In this document: positions 23,889 to 33,600 of the stretch, in pieces | Layout of the letters: each line of letters opens with the position of its first letter | Numbering within the stretch: position 1 is the first letter of the stretch | NCBI GenBank assembly: GCA_963768975.1 | Contig: CAVYKB010000008.1 | Location: 124,001 to 188,000, forward strand | Length of the DNA stretch: 64,000 nucleotides | DNA from: CADCTB01 sp963768975 | GTDB taxonomy: Bacteria > Actinomycetota > Acidimicrobiia > Acidimicrobiales > AC-14 | Direction of reading: 5' to 3' | Translations under genes and position numbers: made by a program | Notes under the pieces: model-generated | Told to the model about the DNA's origin: nothing | Seen by the model: only the letters and a program-made list of their open reading frames with translations | The model's database searches: none

Positions 23889-26800
23889 GGCTGCCGAGGC
23901 GCTCGGCGGTGGCCCGGACGCGGGCGGCGACGGCCATCCCGCCCTGCGCCGTCGCCACGTCCCGCGCCTCGGTCAGCGCCTTGGCGACGTCGGCCGGATC
24001 GTCGCCTCGGGCATGGCGGAGCACCCCGTCGGCCAGCAGCAGGGCCGGCTCCGCGTAGCGCTCCTGGTACGTGTCGAGCTCCCGCCGGGCCTCAGTCAGG
24101 CTCTCCGCCGCCTCGTCGAGCCGGCCGGCCTGGGCCATCGCCATCGCTCGGCTGGCCAGCAGCGTGACCCCGTTGGTGCGCAGCCCCATGGCGGTGTAGT
24201 TGGCCCACGCCTCGTCGAGGAGCGGCAGGCCCTCCTCGAGGTTGCCCTGGAGGGCGAGGGCGGCCCCCAGGTAGCAACGGCCCGCCATCCCCCAGAAGGC
24301 GAAGGTGCCCTCGGGGTCGGCGGCCAACCCCCGGCGGGCGGCTCGCTCAGCTCTCGGCAGGTCGCCGGTTGACAGCGCCCCGGATGCGGCGAAGTTCATG
24401 ACCGCCAGCTCCCAGTACCGGTCGCCCGGCAGGCGGCGCACGAGCTCGTCGTAGCGGGCCTCGGGGTCGTCGAGGTCCCCGAGGAGGTCGTGGAGATAGA
24501 CAGAGAAGGGCAAGGAGAGCCGCAGCTGGTCGAGGTCGAACAGCACGGTGGCGAAGGTCTCCGACGGAATGGCGTCGGCCGCCTCGCGGGCGGCGTCGAG
24601 GTGGTACGCGGAGGTCAGCAGGTCACCGTGGTGCCAGCGGCTGATGCCGTAGGCAGTGTTCCCCAGCACCGGAGCGACGGGGACCTCGGTGATGTCGGCC
24701 AGGTCGAGCAATGCCGCAGCGATGGGGTCGCCCTCATCGAACCGGCAGGCCACGTCGACGCCGGCCCACTCCGCCCACAGGAGGTTGACCAGCTCGGGTG
24801 CCCGGTCGAGCTGCTCGGCCAGCTGCTTGCCCCGGGTCAGCAGGGGCGAGCCGATCAGGGCCGCGTAGCCGTGGTGGGCGCCGATGACCGACACCAGGAA
24901 GGCCACGGCCCGCAGCTCCGCCTCCATCGACGCGTCGTCACCGCCGGCGCTGCGTCGCAGCTGCACCGCCCGCTGCAGCAGGTCCTGGGCCGTGGTGTAG
25001 GACAGGCGGCGCACGGCCACTCGGGCGGCCCGCTCCAGGGCGCCCGCGGCTCGGGCCGCCACGCCGATCGGCACCGCCTGCCAGAGGTGCTCGGCGAGGA
25101 TCTCGGCGTTGTCGTCGACGTCATCGAGGGCGTCGGCCACCCGTAGGTGGAGGCGGGCCCGCCGCAGGCTGGAGATGTCGTCCACCACCACCTCCCGCAC
25201 GAGGGCGTGGGAGAACCGGTACACGCCGGGCTGGTCGCCTGGGACGAGCAGGCGATGGAGGATGGCGGCCTCCAGGTCGTCCAGGCAGGCGTCGAGGTCG
25301 CGGCTCGACGCCCGGGCGAGCAGACCGAGGTCCACGTAGCGCCCGATGACGCCGGCGGCCCGCAGTAGCTCCACGGTGGGCTCGGGTAGGAGGGCCAGGC
25401 GCCGGCGGACGACGTCGCGGACGCCGCTGGGGACGTCGCCGGCGGGCAGGCCCTGGCCGCTGGCGAGGAGGCGGGCCAGTTCGGTGGTGAAGAAAGGGTT
25501 TCCCTCGGCCCGAGAGTGGATCGTTGCCGCCGCTACCGGGTCCAGCGTGTCGCCGGCGGTCTGGAGGACGAGGGCGTCGGTGGCCGCGCTGTCGAGGCCG
25601 CGGAGCTGGAGGCGGCGGGCGCCGGTGCTGCGGGTGAGGGCGGCCAGCGTGCTGACCACGGTGTCGTTGCGGCCCACCTCAAGCTCGCGCACGGTGCCCA
25701 CGATGAGAAGCGGGGCGTCGGCCAGGCGGCCGACCATCGACGTGAGCAGCTCGAGTGACTCCACGTCGGCCCACTGGAGGTCGTCGAGGACGAGGACGAT
25801 GGGCCGCTGTGCTGCGTTGTGGGCCAGGAGGTCGGCCACCGCCTCGACGAGGGCGAAGCGGGCGACCTGGACGGTCGTCGCCCCGCCTCCGGGGATCGCC
25901 GCCGGCGACAGCAGGGCGACCAGCTCCGGCGCCACGCCGGCCGGCTCGGGCAGGGAGGCCACCAGGGCCCGGAGCGGGGGCAGCCAGGGCCACAGGGCAG
26001 GCGCCGCGCCACCCTCGAAGCTGCGGCCCCACAGCACGAGGCCGCCCCGTCGGGCGGCCTCGGCCCCCACCTCCTCGGCCAGGCGGGTCTTGCCGATGCC
26101 GGGTTCGCCCTCGATGAGGGCCACCCGGAGGCACTTGGACGCCTCCGCCAGCGCCTCGAGCAGCCGGGCCAGTTCGGCGTCGCGGCCCACGAGGCGGTCC
26201 GACCGGGCCGGCGCCGGCGCCTTTCGCTCCACGGCCGGCGCCGGCGGCGGCGCGGCGGCCACCGGTGCGTCGAGCGCGGGGTCGTGGGCCAGGATGGCCG
26301 ACTCCAGGTCGCGCAGGGGGCGGCCGAGGTCGACGCCCAGCTCATCCCGCAGGGTGTCGCGGGCGTCGCTCAGCGCCCGCAGGGCCTCGGATTGCCGCCC
26401 CGACCGGTACAGGGCGAGGGCCAGTAGCCCCCGGAACCCCTCCTGCAGCGGGTGGGCCTTGGCCAGCTCGGCCAGCTCTCCCACCACCGCGGCGTGGCGG
26501 CCGAGGGCGAGCTCGGCCCGGACGCGGTCCTCGACCGCTGCGATCCGCCGGTCCTCCAGCCGGGCGACCAGCCCCTGGGCGAACTCCCGGTCCCGGTACT
26601 CGACCAGCGCCGGCCCCCGCCACAAGGCGTCGGCATGCAAAAGCACCTCGCGTGCCTCGCCAGCCCGGCCCGCGGCCAGCAGGGCCCGGCCCTCGTCGGC
26701 GAGGGTCTCGAACCGGCGGAAGTCGACGTCGCCGGCGCCGGCGGCCAGGCGGTACCCCGGCGGCTCCCATAGCAGCACCTGGGCGCTGGCCCCGCGGGCC

Positions 26801-27033
26801 CGGTCGGGCTCCAGCTCGCGCCGCAGCCGGGAGATGTAGCTCTGCAGCGTTCCCGGCGCCGACGCCGGCGGGTCCTCGCCCCACAGAGCGTCGACCAGGG
26901 CTTCGGCGGTCACCACCCGGCCGGCGGCCGCCAGCAGCACGGCCAGGACCGTGCGGGACTGGTTGCCGCCGAGGTCGAGCGCCCGCCCATCGTCGCCGAG
27001 CACCGCCAAGGAACCGAGGAGGCCGAACCGCAT
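23881..27033 (-). CDS. SARP-type transcriptional regulator with AAA ATPase and TPR region (1)
   Basis: A 1050-residue protein. The N-terminal winged helix is of OmpR type (residues about 1-95, LLGSLAVLGDDGRALDLGGNQSRTVLAVLLAAAGRVVTAEAL). A bacterial transcriptional activation domain follows (about 96-245), then an ATPase with Walker A GEPGIGKT near 310 and Walker B VLVLDDLQWAD, then a long helical repeat region. This is the AfsR-like large SARP class that usually activates secondary-metabolite or stress genes. No biosynthetic cluster adjoins, so the targets are unknown. It is paired head to head with a close paralogue at 27087 across only 53 bp, which must contain or adjoin both promoters. 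Confidence 0.92.
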   Translation of the reverse strand: MRFGLLGSLAVLGDDGRALDLGGNQSRTVLAVLLAAAGRVVTAEALVDALWGEDPPASAPGTLQSYISRLRRELEPDRARGASAQVLLWEPPGYRLAAGAGDVDFRRFETLADEGRALLAAGRAGEAREVLLHADALWRGPALVEYRDREFAQGLVARLEDRRIAAVEDRVRAELALGRHAAVVGELAELAKAHPLQEGFRGLLALALYRSGRQSEALRALSDARDTLRDELGVDLGRPLRDLESAILAHDPALDAPVAAAPPPAPAVERKAPAPARSDRLVGRDAELARLLEALAEASKCLRVALIEGEPGIGKTRLAEEVGAEAARRGGLVLWGRSFEGGAAPALWPWLPPLRALVASLPEPAGVAPELVALLSPAAIPGGGATTVQVARFALVEAVADLLAHNAAQRPIVLVLDDLQWADVESLELLTSMVGRLADAPLLIVGTVRELEVGRNDTVVSTLAALTRSTGARRLQLRGLDSAATDALVLQTAGDTLDPVAAATIHSRAEGNPFFTTELARLLASGQGLPAGDVPSGVRDVVRRRLALLPEPTVELLRAAGVIGRYVDLGLLARASSRDLDACLDDLEAAILHRLLVPGDQPGVYRFSHALVREVVVDDISSLRRARLHLRVADALDDVDDNAEILAEHLWQAVPIGVAARAAGALERAARVAVRRLSYTTAQDLLQRAVQLRRSAGGDDASMEAELRAVAFLVSVIGAHHGYAALIGSPLLTRGKQLAEQLDRAPELVNLLWAEWAGVDVACRFDEGDPIAAALLDLADITEVPVAPVLGNTAYGISRWHHGDLLTSAYHLDAAREAADAIPSETFATVLFDLDQLRLSLPFSVYLHDLLGDLDDPEARYDELVRRLPGDRYWELAVMNFAASGALSTGDLPRAERAARRGLAADPEGTFAFWGMAGRCYLGAALALQGNLEEGLPLLDEAWANYTAMGLRTNGVTLLASRAMAMAQAGRLDEAAESLTEARRELDTYQERYAEPALLLADGVLRHARGDDPADVAKALTEARDVATAQGGMAVAARVRATAERLGSLI

Positions 27034-27086
27034 GGCGCGCCAAGTGTGGCACGAGCATTTGACGCCGCACGTACCGTAATCAGCGC

Positions 27087-30000
27087 ATGATGCGATACCG
27101 GGTGCTGGGGCCCTTCGAGGTGATCGACGACGACTGCCAGCGGGTCGACGTCGGCGGTCGCCAGCCCCGAATTCTTCTCGCCGTGCTGCTCGTGGCCGGC
27201 GGCCGGCGGGTGACCCTCGACGCCCTCGCCGACGCCATCTGGGGCGAGCATCCGCCGGCGTCGGCCACCGGCACCCTCCAGAGCTACGTCTCCCGGTTGC
27301 GCCGCCGGCTGGGAGCCGAGCAGCTGACCTGGGACGACGCCGGATACCAGCTCGACGTGGCTCCCGAGCAGGTCGACGCCCGTCGCTTCGAGGCGCTGGC
27401 CGAGGAGGGGCGCTCGCTCCTCGCCGCCGGCCGGCTGGAGGAGGCCCGGGCCGCGCTCGGCGAGGCCGAGGCCCTCTGGCGGGGGCCGGCGCTGGCCGAC
27501 TTCGCCGACCTCGAGTTCGCCATGGGGCCGGCGGCCCGCCTGGACCAGCGCCGGCTCAGCGCCATCGAGGACCGTCTGGCCGCCGACCTGGCCCTGGGCC
27601 GCCACGCCTCGGTTATCGGCGAGCTGGCCGAGCTGGTCAAGGCCGATCCGCTGCGTGAGGGGCTGCAGGTGCACCTGGCTCTGGCCCTGTACCGGTCGGG
27701 CCGCCAGGCCGAGGCGCTCCGGGCCCTGGCCGACGCCGGCCGCACCCTCCGGGAGGAGCTGGGCATCGAGCCCAGCCGCGAGCTGCGGGAACTCGAGTCG
27801 GCGATCCTGGCCCACGACCCGGCGCTCGACGTGCCCCGGCCGGCGCCGGCGCCGGCCGCGCCATCACCGCCGGCGGCAAGGCCCCCCGCCGAGCGCCGGC
27901 CCGCCCTCGTCGGGCGCGACTCCGAGCTGGCCGCCCTCATCTCCGCCCTCGACGAGTCCGCGTCCGACGCCCGGTTCGTCGTGATCGAGGGCGAGCCCGG
28001 CATCGGCAAGACCCGCCTGGCCGACGAGCTCCGGGAGCTGGCCGAGGCCCGGGGCGCCGTCGCCGTCTGGGGTCGCAGCGACGAAGGCGGCGCCGCCCCC
28101 GCTCTGTGGCCCTGGCTCCCACCTCTGCGCAGCCTCGCGGCCCAGAGCCCGAGCGTGCCGCCGGCGGTCAGCCACCTCCTCTCCGGTGAGGCGCCGGTCG
28201 GCGCCGGCCAGGAGCGGGCCGCCCAATTCGAGCGGTTCGAGGCCGTGGCCGCCCTGCTCGACGGCGTGGCGGCCGCCCGCCCCGTCGTCGTCCTCCTCGA
28301 CGACCTCCAGTGGGCCGACCCCACGTCGTTGGAGCTGCTGAGCTTCCTCGCCGGCCGCCTCCGCCGGGGCGTGGTGGTGGCCGGCACCATGCGCCAGCTC
28401 GAAGTCGGGCGCAACGACTCGGTCACCGACGCCCTGGCCGCCATCGCCCGCCGGCCGGGCAGCCGCCGGCTCCAGCTTCGAGGGCTCACACCGGCGGCCA
28501 CCGCCACCGTGCTGGAGTCGGCCACGGACAACGCCGTCGCCGCCTCGGTCGCCGCCACCATCCACGCCAGGGCCGAGGGCAACCCGTTCTACGCCATCGA
28601 GCTGTCCCGGCTGGTCGACGAGGAGGGCGGGATCGCCGGCGAGGTGCCGGCCACCGTGGGCGACGTGGTCCGCCGGCGCCTGGCCCGCCTGCCCCAGGGA
28701 ACCGTGGACCTGCTGGGGGTGTCGGCGGTGGTGGGCCGCGACGTCGAGATGGGCCTGCTGGCCCGGGCCGCCGAGCGCGCCCTCGACCAGGTCCTCGACG
28801 GCCTGGAGCCGGCGGTCGTCCACCGACTGCTCGTGGAGGTTCCCGAGCTTCCCTCGGTCCTGCGCTTCAGCCACGCGCTCGTCCGAGAGGTGGTCCTCGA
28901 CGACATGACCTCGCTGCGCCGGGCCCGCCTGCACCTGAGGGTGGCCGACGCGATCGAGAGCGGTGGGGCCGGCGTGGACGACGCCGAGATCCTGGCCGAG
29001 CACCTCTGGCGGGCGGCGCCGGTGGGCGTCGGCCTCCGGGCCGCCGACGCCCTGGAGCGGGCCGCCGAGGTGGCCCTGCGCCGGGTGTCCTATGCGGCGG
29101 CCGAGGACTTGCTGCGGAAGGCGGTCCAACTGCGCCGGGCGACGAGCACAACCCTTGAAGACCAGCAGACCGAGCTCCGGGCCATCTGCCGGCTCCTCGA
29201 GGTGGCCAGGGCCCGGCGGTACTTCCAGGGCGCCGCCGACCTCGAAGTCATGGACCGGGCCAAGGACCTGGCCGAGCGCTGTCGCGAGCGCGACCTCTAC
29301 GTCGACCTCGTCTGGTTCGAGTGGTCGGCGCTGGCCACCTCGTGTCGGGGTGAGGAGGCCGCGCCGCTAGCCATGGAGCTGCGCCGGTTGACCCAAGACG
29401 ATCCTCGGCCGGAGGCCCGGGCCACCGGGCACCAGATCTACGGCGTGCTGTGCTGGGGCGCCGGCCGCATCACCGAAGCGGTGGAGCACCTCGACATCGC
29501 CCTCGACCTCATGGCCCAGGCCGGCCCGCCGACTGACGCCTTCGCCATCGAGCGGACCATGGTCGCCAACACGTTCTGGATCTGGTGCCACACCGTCCAC
29601 GGCGACTTCAGCCCCGAGGAGGCCCTGGCCCGGTACGACGAGCTCATTGCCGCCATGCCGGACCGCTTCGCGGTGGCGTCGATCTGCGGGTTCGCGGCGA
29701 CGACCGCCCTCACCATGGGCCGCTGGGACGAGACCGACCGGTACGCCAGCATTGGCATGGAGGCCGGCGCCGGCGGCCAGTTCGCGTTCTGGGACGGGAT
29801 GTTCCTCATGCACCGGGGCGTCGTCCTGGCCGGGCGGGGCCAGGTGGAGGAGGCCGCCGCATCGTTCGGCGAGGGCCAGTCCCGCTACATCGGGATCGGT
29901 GCTCGGTCGGCCGTGGCGTCGTTCCTGGCCTCGTTCGCCCTCCAACTGGTGGACCAGGGCCGGGTGGAAGACGCCGGCCCCTGGGCCCGGGCGGCCCGGG

Positions 30001-30203
30001 CCGAGCTCGACACCTACAACGAGCGCTGGAACGAGCCGATCGTCCTGATGGCCGAGGCCGCCGTCGCCGGCGCCGGCGGGTTCGCCGAGCAAGCCGCCGA
30101 GCTCTTCGCCTGCGCCGCCGACGCGGCCACCTTGCAGGGATCGCATGCGTTGGCGACCAGAGCCCTCGAACGTGCTGCAGTTACCCACCAGATGGGCGGG
30201 TAA
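27087..30203 (+). CDS. SARP-type transcriptional regulator with AAA ATPase and TPR region (2)
   Basis: A 1038-residue paralogue of the divergent gene at 23881, alike along its whole length: winged helix (VLGPFEVIDDDCQRVDVGGRQPRILLAVLLVAGGRRVTLDAL), activation domain, Walker A GEPGIGKT near residue 302, VVLLDDLQWADPTSLELL, and a helical repeat C-terminal half. The two probably arose by duplication with inversion and could cross-regulate from the shared 53-bp promoter region (inference). The ATG at 27087 is the first plausible start. A 14-bp hairpin overlaps its stop and separates it from the convergent small secreted-protein gene. Confidence 0.92.
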   Translation: MMRYRVLGPFEVIDDDCQRVDVGGRQPRILLAVLLVAGGRRVTLDALADAIWGEHPPASATGTLQSYVSRLRRRLGAEQLTWDDAGYQLDVAPEQVDARRFEALAEEGRSLLAAGRLEEARAALGEAEALWRGPALADFADLEFAMGPAARLDQRRLSAIEDRLAADLALGRHASVIGELAELVKADPLREGLQVHLALALYRSGRQAEALRALADAGRTLREELGIEPSRELRELESAILAHDPALDVPRPAPAPAAPSPPAARPPAERRPALVGRDSELAALISALDESASDARFVVIEGEPGIGKTRLADELRELAEARGAVAVWGRSDEGGAAPALWPWLPPLRSLAAQSPSVPPAVSHLLSGEAPVGAGQERAAQFERFEAVAALLDGVAAARPVVVLLDDLQWADPTSLELLSFLAGRLRRGVVVAGTMRQLEVGRNDSVTDALAAIARRPGSRRLQLRGLTPAATATVLESATDNAVAASVAATIHARAEGNPFYAIELSRLVDEEGGIAGEVPATVGDVVRRRLARLPQGTVDLLGVSAVVGRDVEMGLLARAAERALDQVLDGLEPAVVHRLLVEVPELPSVLRFSHALVREVVLDDMTSLRRARLHLRVADAIESGGAGVDDAEILAEHLWRAAPVGVGLRAADALERAAEVALRRVSYAAAEDLLRKAVQLRRATSTTLEDQQTELRAICRLLEVARARRYFQGAADLEVMDRAKDLAERCRERDLYVDLVWFEWSALATSCRGEEAAPLAMELRRLTQDDPRPEARATGHQIYGVLCWGAGRITEAVEHLDIALDLMAQAGPPTDAFAIERTMVANTFWIWCHTVHGDFSPEEALARYDELIAAMPDRFAVASICGFAATTALTMGRWDETDRYASIGMEAGAGGQFAFWDGMFLMHRGVVLAGRGQVEEAAASFGEGQSRYIGIGARSAVASFLASFALQLVDQGRVEDAGPWARAARAELDTYNERWNEPIVLMAEAAVAGAGGFAEQAAELFACAADAATLQGSHALATRALERAAVTHQMGG

Positions 30204-30211
30204 CTGCAGCA
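30173..30211. terminator. Hairpin terminator between convergent genes
   Basis: A perfect 14-bp stem (30173-30186 with 30198-30211, arm TGCTGCAGTTACCC) with an 11-base loop spans the stop codon of the SARP gene (TAA at 30201) and ends 12 bases before the stop of the convergent repeat-protein gene. It has no clear T-run. Its place between converging genes suggests bidirectional termination. Confidence 0.65.
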
Positions 30212-30222
30212 AACGGGTGGGA

Positions 30223-30516
30223 CTAATTCTTGCCGTCGTGCTCGTACTCGTTGACCTTGCGGTGCTGGCCCTCGTACTCGTTGACCTTGCGGTGCTGGCC
30301 CTCGTACTCGTTGACCTTGCGGTGCTGGCCCTCGTACTCGTTGACCTTGCGGTGCTGGCCCTCGTACTCGTTGACCTTGCGCTCGACCCGCGCCCGGCCC
30401 CACTGGCTGGGGTCGCCCTGGGCAGCGCCGGCGGGGCTGATGGTGATGATGCCGAGGGCGGCAGCGGACAGGCTGAGGGCGGCGGTGGCCTTGACCATGC
30501 GGGTCCGGATCTTCAT
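30223..30516 (-). CDS. Small secreted protein built of identical KVNEYEGQHR repeats
   Basis: The 97-residue protein has a clear signal peptide (KIRTRMVKATAALSLSAAALGIITI, with a likely cut after PAGA-A near residue 32). A short linker GDPSQWGRARVER is followed by four perfect 10-residue repeats KVNEYEGQHR and a fifth partial copy ending KVNEYEHDGKN. The repeats are identical at DNA level, so expansion was recent or is selected for. I know no family. The mature protein would be very polar, with alternating basic and acidic residues and His. A strong AAGGAG lies about 9 bases before the ATG at 30516. The divergent neighbour is also a secreted protein. Confidence 0.72.
   Translation of the reverse strand: MKIRTRMVKATAALSLSAAALGIITISPAGAAQGDPSQWGRARVERKVNEYEGQHRKVNEYEGQHRKVNEYEGQHRKVNEYEGQHRKVNEYEHDGKN
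30241..30381. repeat. 30-bp perfect tandem repeat within a gene
   Basis: Four exact 30-base units start at 30241, 30271, 30301 and 30331, and 21 bases of a fifth start at 30361. The unit length is a multiple of three and encodes KVNEYEGQHR on the minus strand, so copy number can change without breaking the frame. No spacers separate the units, so it is not a CRISPR array. Confidence 0.95.
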
Positions 30517-30541
30517 GGCGATGACTCCTTCGTGCTGTTCG

Positions 30542-30644
30542 GGTTCCGACTTGGAACCTCATCACCATCGCCCCACCCGCTTGCAGGTCCCTTGCCCCTG
30601 GCTTGTCACCGGGCAACAAGCGGGCGTCGAGCCGCTTGCAAGCG
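30542..30644. promoter_or_regulatory. Divergent promoter region with two palindromes
   Basis: The 148-bp gap between the repeat-protein gene and the large secreted-protein gene holds GGTTCC-GACTT-GGAACC (30542-30558) and a perfect 12-bp palindrome CGCTTGCAAGCG (30633-30644), 20 bases before the ATG at 30665. Either could be a regulator site for one of the two secreted-protein genes. Confidence 0.35.
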
Positions 30645-30664
30645 CGCGCAGGTGAAGTGGCGCC

Positions 30665-33600
30665 ATGAGCATCGAGCGCATCAAGAACACCATGTCCCCC
30701 GCTCCGAGGGCCGCTCGGGCCCTCCTGACCGTCCTGGCCGCCGTGCTGGCCCTTCCCACCTTCCTGATCGCCGGCGCCACCGCCGCTTCCGCCGCCCGCG
30801 ACCCCGGAGCACCCCCGACCCTCTGTGTGAATGACGTCGTCGACCAGTTCAACGGTCTCAAGCACCACCCCGAGGGCCTCGGCTTCAACCTGGGCGCCGG
30901 CGCCCACGACCCCACCAGCGGGCGCCACTACCAGGGCATCGTCCGCATCCCCGGAGAGGGCCCGCCCCGGTTCGTCACCTCCAAGAACGGCAACGTCGGC
31001 AACTTCGAGGTCCCCCCGGGCATCGACGACCAGCCCGGTGAGATCAACGTGGTCGAGCTCGGCTCCCGCGACACCAACGGCGAGCGGGTCCGCTCCAACC
31101 GGATGATCCCCAATGCGAGCACCCAGAGCACCCCGCCGCCCGCGCAGGACCGGGTCATCCTGAGCTACCACACCGGTGCCCAGCCCGGCGTCCTCAGCTC
31201 GCACTACCGCCACTTGGGCGGCATGCAGATGTGGGGCCAGATCGCCCTCGTGGGCATGGACAAGCCCTACTTCCCGGAGAACATCCCCGGCTACATCGAG
31301 CTGATCGACTTCAGTGACATCAACGATCCCATCCAGGTCGGCGGCTTCGTCCTCCAGCACCAGGCCAGCTCGATCGGCATCGCCCCGTTCGCCGGCAACA
31401 CCCGGCTGCTCCTCGTCACGACCGGCAACAACGGCAGCCCGATCTACGGCTACGAGATCATGCGCAACGGCAAGTCCACGACGGACCTCCGGTGGAACCC
31501 CGTCGACCCGCCCCTGTACCTGAAGCCGCTCTTCACCTACGACGCCGCCATCAAGAACGTCGGCTGGCCCACCGGCTTCCAGTCCCTCCAGACCACCAAC
31601 CTGTTCACCGACTGCAACACCGGCGAGATGTTCCTGATGGGCGGTTACAACCTGTCCCCGTTCGAGAACACCAGCCGTGACCGCCTCGGCATCTGGAAGA
31701 TCGACCCCCTCACCGGCACCCTCACCCCGGTCAACAAGCGCCAGATCTGGTGCGAGTTCGACCACATGGACCGGGTCTGCAACATGGCGGCGGCCAGCGG
31801 CTTCTACGTGAGCCCCAGCGGCGACCTCATCATGTACGCCACCGAGCACGACAACGACGGCCCCAACGCCACCGTCCGCATGTCCGAGTTCTCCAGCCAG
31901 GACGGCTACCACCAGGACGGCGCCTACCGGCCGACCGCAATTCCGGGCGGTACCTACACCGGCCAGCCCAACACCCCGGTCGCCGTCGACGGCACCGCCT
32001 CCGAGCCCGCCACCGCCCAGGCCCGGGTTGAGCTGTACGACGAGCCCAACTTCCGCGGCCGCGGCCTGGTCATCGACTACCCCGACCACGCCAAGGAGGA
32101 CTACCGCCACCTGGGCCGGGTCGAGGACTACAACGACGAGGCCAGCTCGGTCCGCTGGCGGGTGCCGAAAGGCTGCGAGGCCGTCCTCTTCGACGACAAG
32201 GACTACAAGGGCCCCCGGGTCACCCTCCCCGCCGCCCAGGGCGGTCCCCAGGCCAACGCCAACCTGAAGAGCTTCAACGACGACACCACGTCGGTCCAGT
32301 TCTACGGCGACTGTGACGGCCGCATCGTGTCCTGGTCATGGGACGTCGGCGACAACGGATCCGTCGAGGCCACCGGCCCCACGGCCACGGTCATGGCGAC
32401 CACCCCGGGCGTCCACAAGCTGGCCCTGACCGTGTGCAGTGGCTTCGGCGTCTGCGACAAGAAGGTCACCACCCTCGACGCCACCCCCAGCGGCACCCTG
32501 CCCAAGACCACGCCCACCCTGACCGGCACCGCCGGCACCAACGGCTGGTACCGCAGCGCCGTCACCGTCAACCTGACCGCCACCGGCACGCCGGCCCCGA
32601 CGCAGATCCGCTACTCGGCCGCCGGCGCCGATCCCATGGCCGAGCAGACCGTCGCCGGCACCACCGCCAGCCTCGTCGTCGACGCCCAGGGCGAGACCGT
32701 CGTCTCCTTCCGGGCCCTCAACACCGCCGGTGAGGAGGCCGTCCAGACGGTGACCGTCAAGGTCGACACCGTGGCCCCGACGGTCAGCGTGCGTACCCCC
32801 ATCGCCGGGGCGAACTACGCGAGCGGTTCCCAGGTAACGATGCAGGCCACCTGTGCCGACGCCACGTCCGGCGTCGCCGCCTGCCCGGCCAACGGTGCTG
32901 CCCTCGACACCGCCGGCACCGGTCCTCGCACCCTGAACGCCACCGTCACCGACAACGCCGGCAACACCGCCAGCAAGCCGGTCAACTACACCCTGGTGAC
33001 GCCGGGCATCGAGGGCGAGATCGCCTACGTGGTCCAGTCGACCTCGGCCCCCCAGTACATCGGCCGCTCGAACATCGACGGGACCAACCCGGCGCAGCTC
33101 GTGGAGCGGGGCGACGACCCTGTGTACTCGCCCGACGGCGCCCGCATCGCCTACACCGCCTCGAACGGCGGCGGCCGCCAGGTGGTCGTGATGAACCGCG
33201 ACGGGTCCAACCCGGTGGCCATCACGAACTCGACCACCTGGAACGCCTCGTCGCCCTCGTGGTCGCCCGACGGCTCCCGCATCGTCTACTCGGCCCAGTG
33301 GGTTGAGGTGGCCTCGCCCGCCAACATCGTCCACCGGGCGATCATGACGGTGGCGGCCACCGGTGGTCCTTCCACCGCCCTGGTGACGAGCGACGAGATG
33401 AACCTCCTCGACCCCACCTACGCCCGCAACGGCGCCAGCGTCACCTACGTGGCCGACAACGACATCATGTCGGTCCCGGTGGCCGGCGTCCCGGACGGCC
33501 AGCTCGGCACCGAGCTGGTGGGCGGCCTGCCCGGCTACAAGCGCCCGAGCTACCCCGTGTGGTCGCCCGACGGCACGACCCTCGTCTTCGAGCTCTCGAT

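Noticed and set aside
30241..30381. Short regular repeats that could suggest a CRISPR array
   Set aside because: The units are contiguous with no spacers, are a multiple of three long, and lie in a gene with signal peptide and ribosome site.
30014..32110. 698-codon antisense frame across the repeat-protein and secreted-protein genes
   Set aside because: It has no conserved motif, runs through two supported genes and a hairpin, and is typical of shadow frames in GC-rich DNA.
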